Origin: Sphaerolaimus hirsutus
Taxonomy: Eukaryota; Nematoda; Chromadorea; Monhysterida; Sphaerolaimidae
Direction of reading: 5' to 3'
Assembly: GCA_964036195.1 (NCBI GenBank)
Contig: OZ038450.1
Coordinates: 30,940,794 to 31,004,793, forward strand
Length of the DNA: 64,000 bases
Positions 20,086 to 30,917 of this stretch are shown in pieces (position 1 is the first letter of the stretch; each line of letters begins with the position of its first letter). The notes beneath the pieces are model-generated. The model was not told the DNA's origin, made no database searches, and worked only from the letters and a program-made list of their open reading frames with translations. The translations under genes and the position numbers were made by a program.

Positions 20086-20112
20086 TAACTCTGTTTACAC
20101 ACACGTTGTATA

Positions 20113-20579
20113 CCGTATTTCCTCGAAATACCCCCCCCCCTCGAAATACCCCCCCCCCCCCTCGTTTGACCCCCCCCCCCCTTTCGAGACCACTATGAAA
20201 CAATCACCCCCCCCCCCTCGTAATACCCCCGCCCCAGATTGAGTGTATAGAGAACGTACATGACAAATACTGCAGTTTGTGTTCTGCGTAGTGCAGAACA
20301 CACGTTAAAACAATGTCGTAATCAAGTTAGAACAGTGTTTATACCATCTACGTACTACTACCTAATAGTCTACAGGAGTCTATACGTGTCAGTTGTTGAT
20401 GCATTTTTCTACCCCAGTGTACATCACAAACAACGATTTTGTACTAGGATTTGAAAAAATTTCCTGTGAAATAATAACCCCCCCCCCTCGACATACCCCC
20501 CCCCTCGTTTAACCCCCCCCCCCCTCTCGGGACCACTATGAAACAATCACCCCCCGGGGGGTATTTCGAGGAAATACGG
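20113..20579. mobile_element. CCGTAT-family MITE (A type), adjacent second copy
   Basis: It has the same ends and core as the neighbour at 19636-20085, from which it is separated by 27 bp. C tracts of up to about a dozen bases interrupt it. TA lies on both sides. Confidence 0.75.
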
Positions 20580-20709
20580 TACACATAATTCGCACTGATA
20601 CAAAAAGATGCCGAGATAACGCAACGCAACATAATGGAACACATTTTTTACTCACTAAAACAATTATGCCCAAAAGGTCATATATTTTAATATAATTTTA
20701 CCCATCCAG

Positions 20710-20871
20710 GTACTACTGTTCTAAAAAGTGTACTGAAACATGTCCAGAGCTGCATGAAACCAAAAAAATGGGATATGTTTCATGTGATCCCTTTGAGAAA
20801 CTTGATGGAGAGGGAGCCACTGCTGACCAAGTGCACTTCAAATGCAAATGCAAATACAGACTGAATCCTGG
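20710..20871 (+). CDS. Exon of secreted Cys-rich gene (exon b)
   Basis: The acceptor is 'ttacccatccag' and the donor GTGTGT at 20872. Phase 2 entry and exit both match the neighbours. It encodes 53 residues with many cysteines (YYCSKKCTETCPE ... FKCKCKYRLNPG), suggesting a disulfide-bonded extracellular module. Reading through the donor meets a stop at 20897, so this could also be a terminal exon. Phase agreement with exon c argues for splicing. Confidence 0.55.
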
Positions 20872-21017
20872 GTGTGTTCCTGAACAAATATTTATTTAAA
20901 ATACCACTATGTTGAACATTTCATCACAATTTACTCCACTACCATATTTCTCCATGTAAAGGACACTCATGCACAACACCCGGGATGTTACACAGTTGCA
21001 TAGCACGGCGAGAACTC

Positions 21018-21415
21018 GGCCGTAAAGTAAACCCGGCTGTAAAGTAAATCCAGCCGTAAGGCATAGTTGTACAAACGTATTCACGTTTACTCGATAAATA
21101 CGTATACTTGAGTGCTGCGTAAATACGTTTACGTTTCCTCCCGAAAAAATACCGGTACTCAGTCACTCGCGTACTTTTTGAAAGTACGCGAGTACAGAAG
21201 ACGAGTATTTACAGATATTTACGTTTACTCACCTTTTACACAGCATAAAAGTAGAAATTTTTTACTTTACGTTTTCTGTATTCAGGTGTGACTAAATAAA
21301 ATACTTTACGTTTACGTTTACTTTGAAAAAGTTCAGTACTTTAAACAACTCTGCCGTAATGATGCCGGGCCTAAAGTAGCACCCTCTACTTTACGGCCGG
21401 GTTTACTTTACGGCC
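21018..21415. mobile_element. Palindromic element split by a hAT MITE
   Basis: The arms ggccgtaaagtaaacccgg (21018-21036) and ccgggtttactttacggcc (21397-21415) are perfect inverted repeats. Further 'gtaaagtaaa' units lie inside. The middle is occupied by the hAT-type insertion at 21062-21353. Confidence 0.65.
21062..21353. mobile_element. hAT-type MITE (cagagttgtta family)
   Basis: The ends are 'catagttgt' and 'aacaactctg'. The flanking 8-bp repeats are ccgtaagg (21054-21061) and ccgtaatg (21354-21361), one mismatch. The interior repeats 'tacgtttactcg' in both orientations. The 8-bp duplication is the mark of hAT elements. Confidence 0.65.
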
Positions 21416-21818
21416 GGACCATCCCGGCATAGCACCCCCAGGGTCCTATGCTAGGTTTCAAAAATATCACCCAATTTTAATTGCTTAAGTATTGTGCGTG
21501 GCGCGCGCCACTCATTGTAATTCGGCGGCACGCATTTTTCCATTGAATTGCTGCACTCTGGGAACCAAAAAATCCTAAATACATACCTATATGTAGGGTC
21601 GTGTATAACACATTTAGCGAACATGTAACGGCGCAAACATCTAGCCGTACTCTCCGCTGAATTTGGATGTGTTTCCGTGTATAACACCCCCTGACCTAAA
21701 ACCCGGGTGTGATTCAAGTTTAAAAAAAAGTTGTTGAAAAGGGCCTCAATTTTGTATAAATTCCAACATAATTTATTAAATTTTTTCAGTTACTCCATAA
21801 TTATATACATATTTTTAG

Positions 21819-21886
21819 GTTCTGTGAGCCACCAGCCACAACTTGGGATGTAGTTGAGCAGGAATATGAGACGTCGTGCCTTCAAC
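21819..21886 (+). CDS. Exon of secreted Cys-rich gene (exon c)
   Basis: The acceptor is 'tacatatttttag' and the donor GTTAGT at 21887. The frame FCEPPATTWDVVEQEYETSC is open across the exon. It begins with one base and ends with one base of split codons, matching exon b and exon d. It links the Cys-rich part to the Thr-rich part. Confidence 0.5.
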
Positions 21887-21949
21887 GTTAGTCCACTTAC
21901 ACCCTTAATCATAATTACATGGGTGACATTAAGGGTCATAAATAGGGCT

Positions 21950-22500
21950 CGAATTCAACTCGACTCGACTTGACTCGAGGGTAAAACAGGGTACCGACTC
22001 GACTTGTCTGATTCGACCAGAAAAAGACGGCCCAAACTCGAGACTCGAGGTTTTTGCCCGACTCGACTCAAAATTTTTGCAAATTTCAGGTCAGGGTTTC
22101 CATTGAATAATCTCCTAAAATATCAATTTTGATATGAAATTTTAGACATATTTTCAAAAATTTTGTGTGCTAGCGCGCATTTCCACACCACATTGTGGAT
22201 TGGCTTGGCATATGTATTGAATGGTGTTAAAACTCAAATTTCTTATTACCATACAATTCTACATACAAGCGCATAATTGAAAAAATGTGCTAAAATTCAT
22301 AACTCCAAGTACAATTAAAATAAACGCATGAGCTTTGGACACAAGGAACGTCAGCATCTAAGCTTTATTTGACTGAAATGACAATGTCGTATCTTTATCC
22401 ATTCATCTGCAATTAATTTTGCGCCCAAAATCAATTTTATGCCCGGTCAATTTTTGCCCGAGCTGTAATCGCAGCATTAGTAGTTACCTAGGTAAATAAT
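21950..22500. repeat. GACTCG-rich repeat and MITE remains
   Basis: At 21955-22075 'gactcgact/actcgag' words are densely repeated in both orientations, like the subterminal repeats of a hAT-type MITE. Positions 22250-22475 match the inverse half of the 'ctgcgattacagctcgggcg' MITE found complete at 44663. No gene is seen. Confidence 0.5.
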
Positions 22501-22616
22501 ATGTGTATAATATGTGTCCACTTGCATCTTTTCATGGTAATTTACAATTCAGCACAAGCCACATTGTAGCAGTGACATATTGCTTCAACAAAAATATTCA
22601 TATTGTTAATTTTCAG

Positions 22617-23005
22617 CAACAACAACCACTACATTCACAACTACTTCCCCTACCACGACGAGCACATCGACGACAACCACACCAACTACTTCCCCTACCA
22701 CGACGAGCACATCGACGACAACCACGCCAACTACTTCCCCTACCACGACGAGCACATCGACGACAACCACGCCAACTACTTCCCCTACCACGACGAGCAC
22801 ATCGACAACAACCACGTCAACTACAACGACATCGACGACAACATCAAATTGGGAGTTCCTCGAAGGCGATATACAATATCTAGGAGATATTCCCAATCCT
22901 TATATGGTAACTCTGGTTACATTGGCTGAGTGCCAGGGATTGTGTTGGGCTGGAGCAACGTGCAAAGCCTACGCTTTTCTCAGTACGACTCAAGAATATG
23001 CAGAT
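22617..23005 (+). CDS. Mucin-like Thr/Ser/Pro repeat exon plus start of PAN/Apple domain (exon d)
   Basis: The acceptor is 'gttaattttcag' and the donor GTAAGC at 23006. The first half encodes four 15-residue repeats of the form PTTSPTTTSTSTTTT, a likely O-glycosylated stalk. The second half (FLEGDIQYLGDI ... LAECQGLCWAGATCKAYAF) fits the first half of a PAN/Apple module: an aromatic/acidic strand, then C-x3-C-x5-C. It joins exon c by phase (c + ca) and ends in phase 0. The product is probably secreted or a surface adhesive/mucin protein. Confidence 0.65.
22638..22817 (+). repeat. 45-bp coding tandem repeat (four units)
   Basis: Units start at 22638, 22683, 22728 and 22773 with 'caactacttcccctaccacg'. 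Units 1-3 differ at very few bases and unit 4 diverges at its end. The length keeps frame and gives 15 residues per unit. Likely variable in length between individuals. Confidence 0.85.
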
Positions 23006-23132
23006 GTAAGCCACCTATATACCCCACTTTGAACAATTTTACGTTTCTGCTAGTTTTTTTTTTTTTACGTTTTAGCCATGCATTAAATTTGCAGGAACCG
23101 ATTTGTTTTGAATCATTTAAACTTTTGCGTTC

Positions 23133-23546
23133 GCTGCGATTACAGCTCGGGCGTAAAATTGACTGGGTGTAAATTTGATTTTTGGGCATAAAATTAATTA
23201 CAGGTGAATGGATAAAGATATGGCATTGTAATTTCAGTCAAAGAAAGCGCACATGCAGATGTTGCTTGTGTCCAAAGCTCATGAGTTTATTTTAATTGTA
23301 CTAGAAGTTATGAATTTTGGCACAATTTTTTTATTTTAGCGCATAATTGAAAAAATTGTGCTAAAATTTATAACTCCCAGTACGATTTAAAAAAACTCAT
23401 GAGCTTTGGACACAAGAAACGTCTGCATCTAAGCTTTCTTTGACTGAAATAACAATGTCGTATCTTTATCCATTCATCTGTAATCAATTTTACACCCAAA
23501 ATCAATTTTATGCCAGGTCAATTTTACGCCGAGCTGTAATCACAGC
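23133..23546. mobile_element. Palindromic MITE (ctgcgattacagctcgggcg family)
   Basis: The left end is gctgcgattacagctcgggc and the right end its inverse near 23546. The arms contain mirrored blocks such as 'gaatggataaagata' and 'tatctttatccattc'. A second, more decayed unit follows at 23547-23963. The best-preserved copy is at 44663-45105. Confidence 0.65.
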
Positions 23547-24159
23547 ATATGCATAAAATACAGATGTAAAATTGGGTGTAAAATTAATTACAGATGAATG
23601 GATAAAGATACAACATTTTTATTTCAGTCAAATAAACCTTAGATGCAGACCTTTCTTGTGTCCAAAGCTCATGAGTTTATTTGCATCGTACTGGGAGTTA
23701 TGAATTTAAGCACAATTTTTCAATTATGCGCTGTTAGTTGTGTAAAATTAGGGTGTCAAATTTAAAAAATTTGCACCAAAATTCATAACTTCTAGTACAA
23801 TTACAATAAACTGATAAGCTTTGGACACAAGCAACGTCTGCATGTGCGCTTTCTTTGACTGAAATTACAACACCATATCTTTATCCATTCACCTGTAATT
23901 GATTTTATGCCCAAAAATCAATTCTATGACCAGTCAATTTTACGCCCAAGCTGTAATCGCAGCATTAATGCTATGATTATAGCTTGACCTAAATTACAGT
24001 GTAAAATTCCATCGCAAAATGTATTACATGAAAGTTGATGATGATACAGGTCTGCATTTTTTCATGGACATTATGTTTATCAATACCTTCATTGTGTCCC
24101 AGAGTCATCATCCACGGTCACCCCTATTTGATTGTGAAAATTCAAAAATTTCGATTTTA

Positions 24160-24559
24160 CCGTATATCCTCAAATAAGAACCCCCCCTTGAACAACTCCC
24201 CACCCTTGCATAACTCCCCCCTCAAAACACTGACGAAACCCCCCCCCCCCTTGAATAACTCCCCACCATTGAATAACTCCCCGCTACGATGAATGGAGAC
24301 GATACTGCAACTAGTGAAAAAAACGAAGTACAAAGGCAGTGACAAAAATACGAAAGGATGTAAGCCTACGCAGCGAAAGCAGGGTGCACAGTGTGTATTT
24401 TACACAGTGTATACACACCTACCTACCTGCAAGTTTTACTTAAAGTTTTGATGAAAAAATAACTCCCCCCTTATATAACTCCCCACCCTTGAATAACTCC
24501 CCCCTCAAAAACTCAGACGAAAAAATTACTCCCAGTGGGACTTTTTTCAGGATATACGG
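24160..24559. mobile_element. CCGTAT-family MITE (B type) nested in an older palindromic repeat
   Basis: It starts ccgtatatcctcaaataaga and ends ggatatacgg, between TA dinucleotides, with C tracts and 'gaataactcccc' blocks. Flanking sequence 23964-24690 belongs to another palindromic repeat ('ttctacgct...agcgtaaaatttc') also seen at 45109-47388. Confidence 0.6.
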
Positions 24560-24934
24560 TAGGTTGAAATTTTACGCCAGCTGAAGAAACGTCAATTCTA
24601 CGCTAGGTGATTGCATGCGTAGAATTGATTTTTCTTCAGCTAGCGTAAAATTTCAACGTAAAATTTCAATGCAGATGATGGTACAGCCAAAGGTAAGTTC
24701 AAGTGTAGTTAGCAAGGGTAGGTAGCAAGGTAAGTTCTTCAGAAAAAACACTTTCCGTATATTGAGTTTTTTCAAAAATGAATACCTATCTGTGTTTTGA
24801 GTTTTTGTGTTTCATTTCTGTGTTTTGTTTGTAAAAATTCGAGTTTTTTGGTAGAAAAAACTGATGTTTTTTGGTAAAAACAAAATGTTTTTTTTACAAA
24901 AAGGTGCATTTTACACCATTTTAATGTGGATATA

Positions 24935-25894
24935 CCGTATTACCTTGAAATACCCCCAGGGGGTTTATTATTTCGCCAGAAAATTTGAGGGGGGGATAAT
25001 TCGAGGGGGGTTTATTCGAGGGGGGGGGGTCAATTATTTCGCCAGAAATTTTTGGAAATTCCCCATACGCAGACATATAAAAATCAAACAATCACATATA
25101 TTTATATGTGTTTATAGGCATATATTACTGTATATACCGTATATCCTTGAATAAGACCCCCCCCCTTGAATAATACCCCCCCTTGAATAACACCCCCCTG
25201 TTGGCCAGGTGAGGAAAAAATAACGCCCCCCTTAAATAACTCCCCCCTCTTGAATAAGTCCCCCCTCTGGGTAAAACGATCGATGAGCAACACACGAAAA
25301 TGAAAACAAGACAAACAGAAAAATAAAGCTATGTCTGGGCTGATTCATCGAATGCAATCGAATGGGGTTTGGTGTGTGAAACGAAAAATACAAAAGAATG
25401 TTAGCCTATGATATTTTTAGGTTTAGATGATTGAACACGAATTTTAGGATGGATACGTTGTTTTGTTCGTGTTGAACTGGTCATTTTCTGCATTAGATGT
25501 GTTGTCGAAATGCATACAAACAATGAATAAAGTGATAGTTTTCCTGGAAGTTCTGAGGAAAAAATAACTCCCCTCCTTGAATAGTACCCCCCTTGAATAA
25601 CTCCCCCCTCCAAAACCTCTGACGAAATAATAACGCCCCTGGGGTCTTATTCAAGGATATACGGTACACAAAAACCATTCCCTAACGTCACTTAACCATC
25701 ACCTCTAACGTGTGTTCTGCATTGTACAGATCACAAAGTGCGGTATTGTCATGTACGTTCACGTTACACTCAATTTTAGTGGGGGGGGTATTTCGAGGGG
25801 GGGGGTTATTATTTCCTCAGCCGAAATTTAGGGGGGTATATCGAGGGGGGGGGGTTAATTCAAGGGGGGGGGGGGGGAATTCGAGGTAATACGG
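24935..25894. mobile_element. CCGTAT-family MITE (C type) containing a nested B-type copy
   Basis: The outer ends are ccgtattaccttgaaatacc and 'attcgaggtaatacgg', between TA dinucleotides. Outside positions 25137-25664 the sequence parallels the uninterrupted C-type copy at 42650-43082. This shows the inner element was a later insertion. Confidence 0.7.
25137..25664. mobile_element. CCGTAT-family MITE (B type) inserted in a C-type MITE
   Basis: The ends are ccgtatatccttgaataaga and tcttattcaaggatatacgg, between TA dinucleotides. Insertion split the 'actgtata / tacaca' junction that is intact at about 42850. Confidence 0.7.
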
Positions 25895-26039
25895 TAGTGG
25901 TTTTCTCATCATATATAGGTTTTTCACGTGTTTAGACCTCACATAGTATCTGCATATTTATTCATGTGTCAGAAAAGTCCACAAAAATGTCCACAAAATA
26001 AGCATCGACAAAATGGTAAAAAAACAGCTGCATCGTGTG

Positions 26040-26889
26040 CAGGGTTGGCAAAATCTCAGGAAAAAAAATAAAAATAAAATAAAAATAAAATGAAATATTC
26101 AAGAATAAAATAAAATAAAATGGAAAAATTCAGAATAAAAATAAAAAATGTATAAAAATTCGAATTTTTGTAAAATTTTTGTACAATTGTATAAAAACTC
26201 ATATTTTTGTAAAATTGTATCAAAATTCATCTTTTTTGTAAAATTTTATCTCATTGCTTGAGTTTGTACCTGTTTATTCACGGGTCTGGGGGCAGTCCCA
26301 AGCATTGTAAAGTGTCAAATGTCATGTAAAATGTCATGCAAAGTGTCAATTGTCATGACAAATGTGAAGTAAAGTGTAAATTGTCATGACATGTAAAAAT
26401 TAAAGTATCAATTGTCAAGCAAATTGTGACCAAATCTTATGTTTTATTTCTAAATCTTATGTTTTGTATCCAAATTATGTTGTTGTTGAATCCAAATCTT
26501 ATGTGAACATTTGGATACAAAAACATAAGATTTGGATACAAAACATACTATGGATACAAAAACACAAAATTTAGATACACAATTCACACTTTGCATGACA
26601 TACATACTGCATGCAACTTTTGAAAAGTAAGGGAAAAATTTGTCACAGGTTTTTCATGTATAGGTCTAATTATAACATTTTTCTGGCCTTGCATGCATGA
26701 TTCTGATTTTTTGTAAAATTTTTGTACAATTTTTGTAAAATTTTTGTAAAATGTGTCATTTTATTTTATTAATGACTTTTGGGAATAAAATAAAATAAAA
26801 TAAAATGAAACAAGAATAAAATTAAACTAAAATTTTTATACAATTTTTATACAATTTTACTAAAATGGATTTTTATAAAACCAACCCTG
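26040..26889. mobile_element. hAT-type MITE with 8-bp duplication atcgtgtg
   Basis: The ends are cagggttgg and ccaaccctg. The identical 8-bp atcgtgtg lies on both sides (26032-26039 and 26890-26897). The interior has 'aaaataaaat' tracts, 'ttttgtacaattt' and repeated 'caaatgtcatgtaaa' words, with no transposase. CAGGG ends and an 8-bp duplication are typical of hAT. The sequence it interrupts (cag, then about 60 GC-richer bases to 26951) may have been an exon, unproven. Confidence 0.8.
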
Positions 26890-27388
26890 ATCGTGTGAGC
26901 CAGCAGCCCCTGGTGGACACTTCTCAACACTCCGATCACAGTCCCCATCATTGCTGGTGATGTGGACGCCATCTTTTTTGTATACTTATTTCATCGTTAA
27001 ACTTGAATACCTTATTTATGTTTTTACATACAATACATACATGCATACCTTATGTATATGCACATAGGTACTCACATTGTTGTGCCTGAAAATGTGCCTG
27101 AAAAAAACAAAAAAAAACATTTCTGTATTTTCTGTGTATCTGTGTTTCCGTGTCCTCCAAAAAAACCTCATTTTCAACACAGCTGGATCGAATTGAAAAT
27201 TTTAAAAATTATAATTTTCCATTACTATTTTCCATTAGGGAACTAATTTATATTTTACGTTATCTTTTTGCATGCGATAATATATATTGTCCATGAAACA
27301 TTTGGGTCCTGTACCGTCGTCCATCATCCATTCTCATGTATACTCCGTGGACCGCACGCTATGCATTTTTCCTATGGAAACACTCCAT

Positions 27389-30300
27389 GAGGGTTGGGTA
27401 CCCGACCCGACCCAACCCGACCCGAACCCGATACCCGCACATTTTTTGGAACCGAAACCCGATACCCGAACCCGAAACAACTACCCGAACCTGAACCCGA
27501 TACCCGACCTCAATACCTGAACCCACACTCAATACCCGAAACAACCCGCAAAATTTTTCCACAGTTCAATTTTTTAAGCAGTTTGGAAGTTTTGTGCATA
27601 CAACTTTCAGTTTTGTGCAGTTGTAATTTAGACACTTTCATGTAATTGGTTAGTTTCAATTATTTCAGATCTTATTTTGATATGTGGTGCATATTTTCAT
27701 TCACATTTTAAAAAAACACATTTGGCTTGCTGCCAATTAGCATAAAGATGCTCAATATTGATTTGGTCAAATTGAACATGGTGCAGATAGTTGCCTTTTC
27801 CTTAGTCAAAAGGAATGCTTGATATGTAGGTGCATTTCATTCCATTTTTCCCTGAAGTGGTGTTCAGTTGCACTGGTTGCAAGGTTTACAGTACAATGGC
27901 TTGGGCAGTTATTATGAAACCATGCAGAGGTAGACACTGTGGACTAATCTGAATTCCCCAAAAATTTTCACTATTTTTGGGGGCCTAAGTAACCATGGTG
28001 TGAGGGTATCCACCAACAAATGTAAAGTCGGCAGACGTATCGCCCTACAAACATTTGCGTCAATCTCTCCAGTGGAGGGTGCATGACGGCATTAGGTATT
28101 GTGACGCAATATTTTAACCATTGGAATAGATCGGGTCACGTATGAAAACTTGGCTCTTATTTCAGTTACCAGTTGCGTATTATACAAATGAGAGTGAAAA
28201 CTGAAAGTTAGCTAAAAATCGTCAAACTTTGCTTCGCTTTGCCAATTTCCACCTTCATAATCACTATTTTTGTTTATATACATGGTACTACAGCTATTGT
28301 GAGCCTATTTTATTCATATATTAATATTCGAAATAGCGGATTTCGAAATTTTGGCTGGCTGCCAAGTTCTCTTCTGTTGGAACAGAGCCAATGAATGAAA
28401 AATAAAATAAAAACAAAAACGGTAGTTTGAACGGTAAAACGGTAGTTTAAACGGTCAAATTCTTTACGAGCAACGTTGAAAATGTAGATAACTAGGGCGT
28501 GGCACGCACAGACTCAGCGAAACGTCCATTTTTCTTTTAATACGATTTTCTTTTTTCAATTTCTAGCGTCCGCGTGGGACACAAGTTTTGTTGTTCGCTC
28601 TATTCACGAGCGAATTCTAACTCTCCGATTTTGTAGGGTGAAATGTCCGCCGACTTTAGCTATAGTTGAGTAGGTACGGTATTTAGGTGAGTTCGGTTGT
28701 GCAAACCAGTGAAGGTGTTGTTTCAATGATGGGTGACTATGCCTCATTTATAAAGTAAGCTCAGTTCAGTCAAATAAAGTCCCAGAATATAATCTTGGAC
28801 CTGGGGTTGATGGACCCCCTCCTAGTTCTCTCCAAATACTATGTTTTATGTCACAACCCAATGGTCATGTTGTTTTCTTGAGCAACATGATTTTTTTTGG
28901 AAAACTGCTGTGCTGACCGTGGCAAAATGGATGGATAAAGAAATACAGAGATTTGATAATTAGGCTCATATTTGCACATTTACTTATTTGCACTATTTTA
29001 CATTTTATGCACTATATTAATTTACCACGCAAATTATATTTCCTGCACTATATTATTTATCCATGGAGAATATTCAATTAGGAAAGTGTATTATGATTAT
29101 TTGATATGTTTATGAGGAATATTTAGGTTAAAAGGTCAAATAAGTTATTATTAGGTTTATGAACATAAAATTAGGCTCATTCAACTCGCCGTAATTTTCT
29201 GATCATTATTATATATACATTTACATGATTTACTTGCAATTTGGGAAAGTCAAATCTTGTAAAATATTTATGTGCAACGTACTTACTTAGGCCAGCGTCC
29301 TAATAAAGAAATAGTGCCCTGTGTACAACTAGCATTTACGGTACGAAGCCCTTCGCGTAGGCATAATTATTAAACCCAGCTCACTGTTTATTATTTACTT
29401 TGACATTTATAGTAAATACCCTGCTCAAATTAAATATGTCATAAACCCTGCTCAATTAATATACCCATTTACCTCAAATAAGTCCCAATTTGTCAATTAT
29501 AAAGTATACGTTTCCAGGAAGTAATTACTATTATTGTGTTGAATATACCCTGTTCTATTTACGTCATTAGGAACATTTACACTACTATTTATGCTTTCCA
29601 AACCCTATTTTATTAGTTCCAATGTGCGTCAATGTTTTCTGACAAATTGAGGCAAATTAGTAAATCGGCCGAGTTTGCCGACTTTGCGCCTCTCAAGATT
29701 AATAGTTTTTCCATTAGTCCAATTTGTACCTGGTATTTCTTTACCATAATGGTTCAATGTATGCACACGTAAAATAAGCCAACTGTCTCGGCTAAATGTG
29801 TCTTATTATTGCATTTAAGTCTTATTTGTGCATTTGAATTTAGGAAATTACTGTAGCTATGTTTTATACATAATTTCCGTGTCTTAGCTACTTTGGAAGT
29901 TTTTACTTCAGTCTGCGGACCCACCCCAAGTCTTCAAAATAAGCTAGCGATAGAAACTTCGACTAGGAAGCTCGCTAGGCTTTGCGCTTTTGTATCAAGC
30001 TGTATTTGATCAAAATAAAGTACCTGAAACAATCTTGAAACCCCCTTACAACACGCAACCACAAAATAAACTCAACCTGGCTGTCGACAAGTGGACATTC
30101 AGCTACAATGGGAAATCAACCACTCTAAAGGCCGTTTCTCACTACGGTCTTGGAGTTGCCGGATTCGGTGGTAGAAGACGCTGACTTCGGTGGCTTCATC
30201 ACAACTGCTGCATTTCCACATGTGTATTTGCACTTAGTTATACCCTTTGTGATAGATACACAACACTATGCTGTATTTTTGCAGTTTTATCCAATACCAG

Positions 30301-30481
30301 ATGATTTTATTACCCAATACCTGACTATTCTTTTACCCGATACCCAACATGTGGACCAGAAAACCAAAAAGGACCCGATACCCAACCTCAATTCTCGAAC
30401 CGGAACCCAATACCCAACCTGAAATTTTTTGGACCCAATACCCGATACCCAAACCCGAAAATTTTGAAATTCCCAACCCTA
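27389..30481. mobile_element. hAT-like non-autonomous element carrying a nested solo LTR
   Basis: The ends are gagggttggg and cccaacccta. The 8-bp flanks are cactccat (27381-27388) and cactacat (30482-30489), one mismatch. Subterminal 'acccgaacccgatacccg' repeats lie at both ends (27400-27550 and 30340-30475). The BEL solo LTR at 28909-30203 inserted later. The remaining ~1.8 kb has no convincing transposase frame. Confidence 0.6.
28909..30203 (+). repeat. Solo LTR of the BEL family
   Basis: It begins tgtgctgaccgtggc and ends cttcatcaca. A perfect 5-bp duplication actgc lies at 28904-28908 and 30204-30208. It differs from the copy 1 LTR at many positions and by small indels, so it is older. 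It was left by recombination between two LTRs, removing the coding part. It keeps the AATAAA near 30016. Confidence 0.93.
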
Positions 30482-30771
30482 CACTACATCATGACGTCAT
30501 CGTTAATAAAATAAAAATTGATCCAGCAAAAAAAGGAAGAAAAAAAATCGGGAAAAAACATTCGACACTTGTACATGACTCCGCCTTTTTCTTTTTGAAA
30601 TGTTTTTCTTTTTTTTTGTGAAAGTGAATACGTAAGTACTCTGCTTGCGCATCATCGACCAAAACATAAATAATTTTGGGTGCATACTTTGCGGTCCGCC
30701 GAGTATAAATACCTAATAACTTTTGCGTTGAAATGTTCCATTACCCAATTCCCCATGTATTTGTCATCCAG

Positions 30772-30879
30772 GAGCGTAGATATACGGATAAGTCATGGTG
30801 TTATGTGCTCGAACAGACGAGATTCGACGCGCCGGACAGCTACTGCATAAGTGGCCAGTTGATCAATGCTCCTGTTCAA
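30772..30879 (+). CDS. Exon of secreted gene completing the PAN/Apple domain (exon e)
   Basis: The acceptor is 'atttgtcatccag' and the donor GTGTGT. It has 36 whole codons, phase 0 at both ends, so it joins exon d directly. ERRYTDKSWCYVLEQ ... DSYCISGQ supplies the C-x-L-type strand and the 'isG' end expected of a PAN module begun in exon d. Codons are more GC-rich than the flanks. The intron between d and e is about 7.8 kb and packed with transposons. Confidence 0.55.
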
Positions 30880-30917
30880 GTGTGTTTTTATATCGCTTTT
30901 ATTGTGTTACTCAGGAA

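Noticed and set aside
22606..22896. Minus-strand Val/Asp-repeat frame and a + strand His/Arg-repeat frame
   Set aside because: Shadows of the Thr-rich mucin exon. Only the Thr frame has matching splice phases and continues into a PAN-like sequence.
26898..26951. Exon interrupted by the hAT MITE at 26040
   Set aside because: The rejoined sequence has a plausible acceptor and donor but no frame that fits the neighbouring exons.
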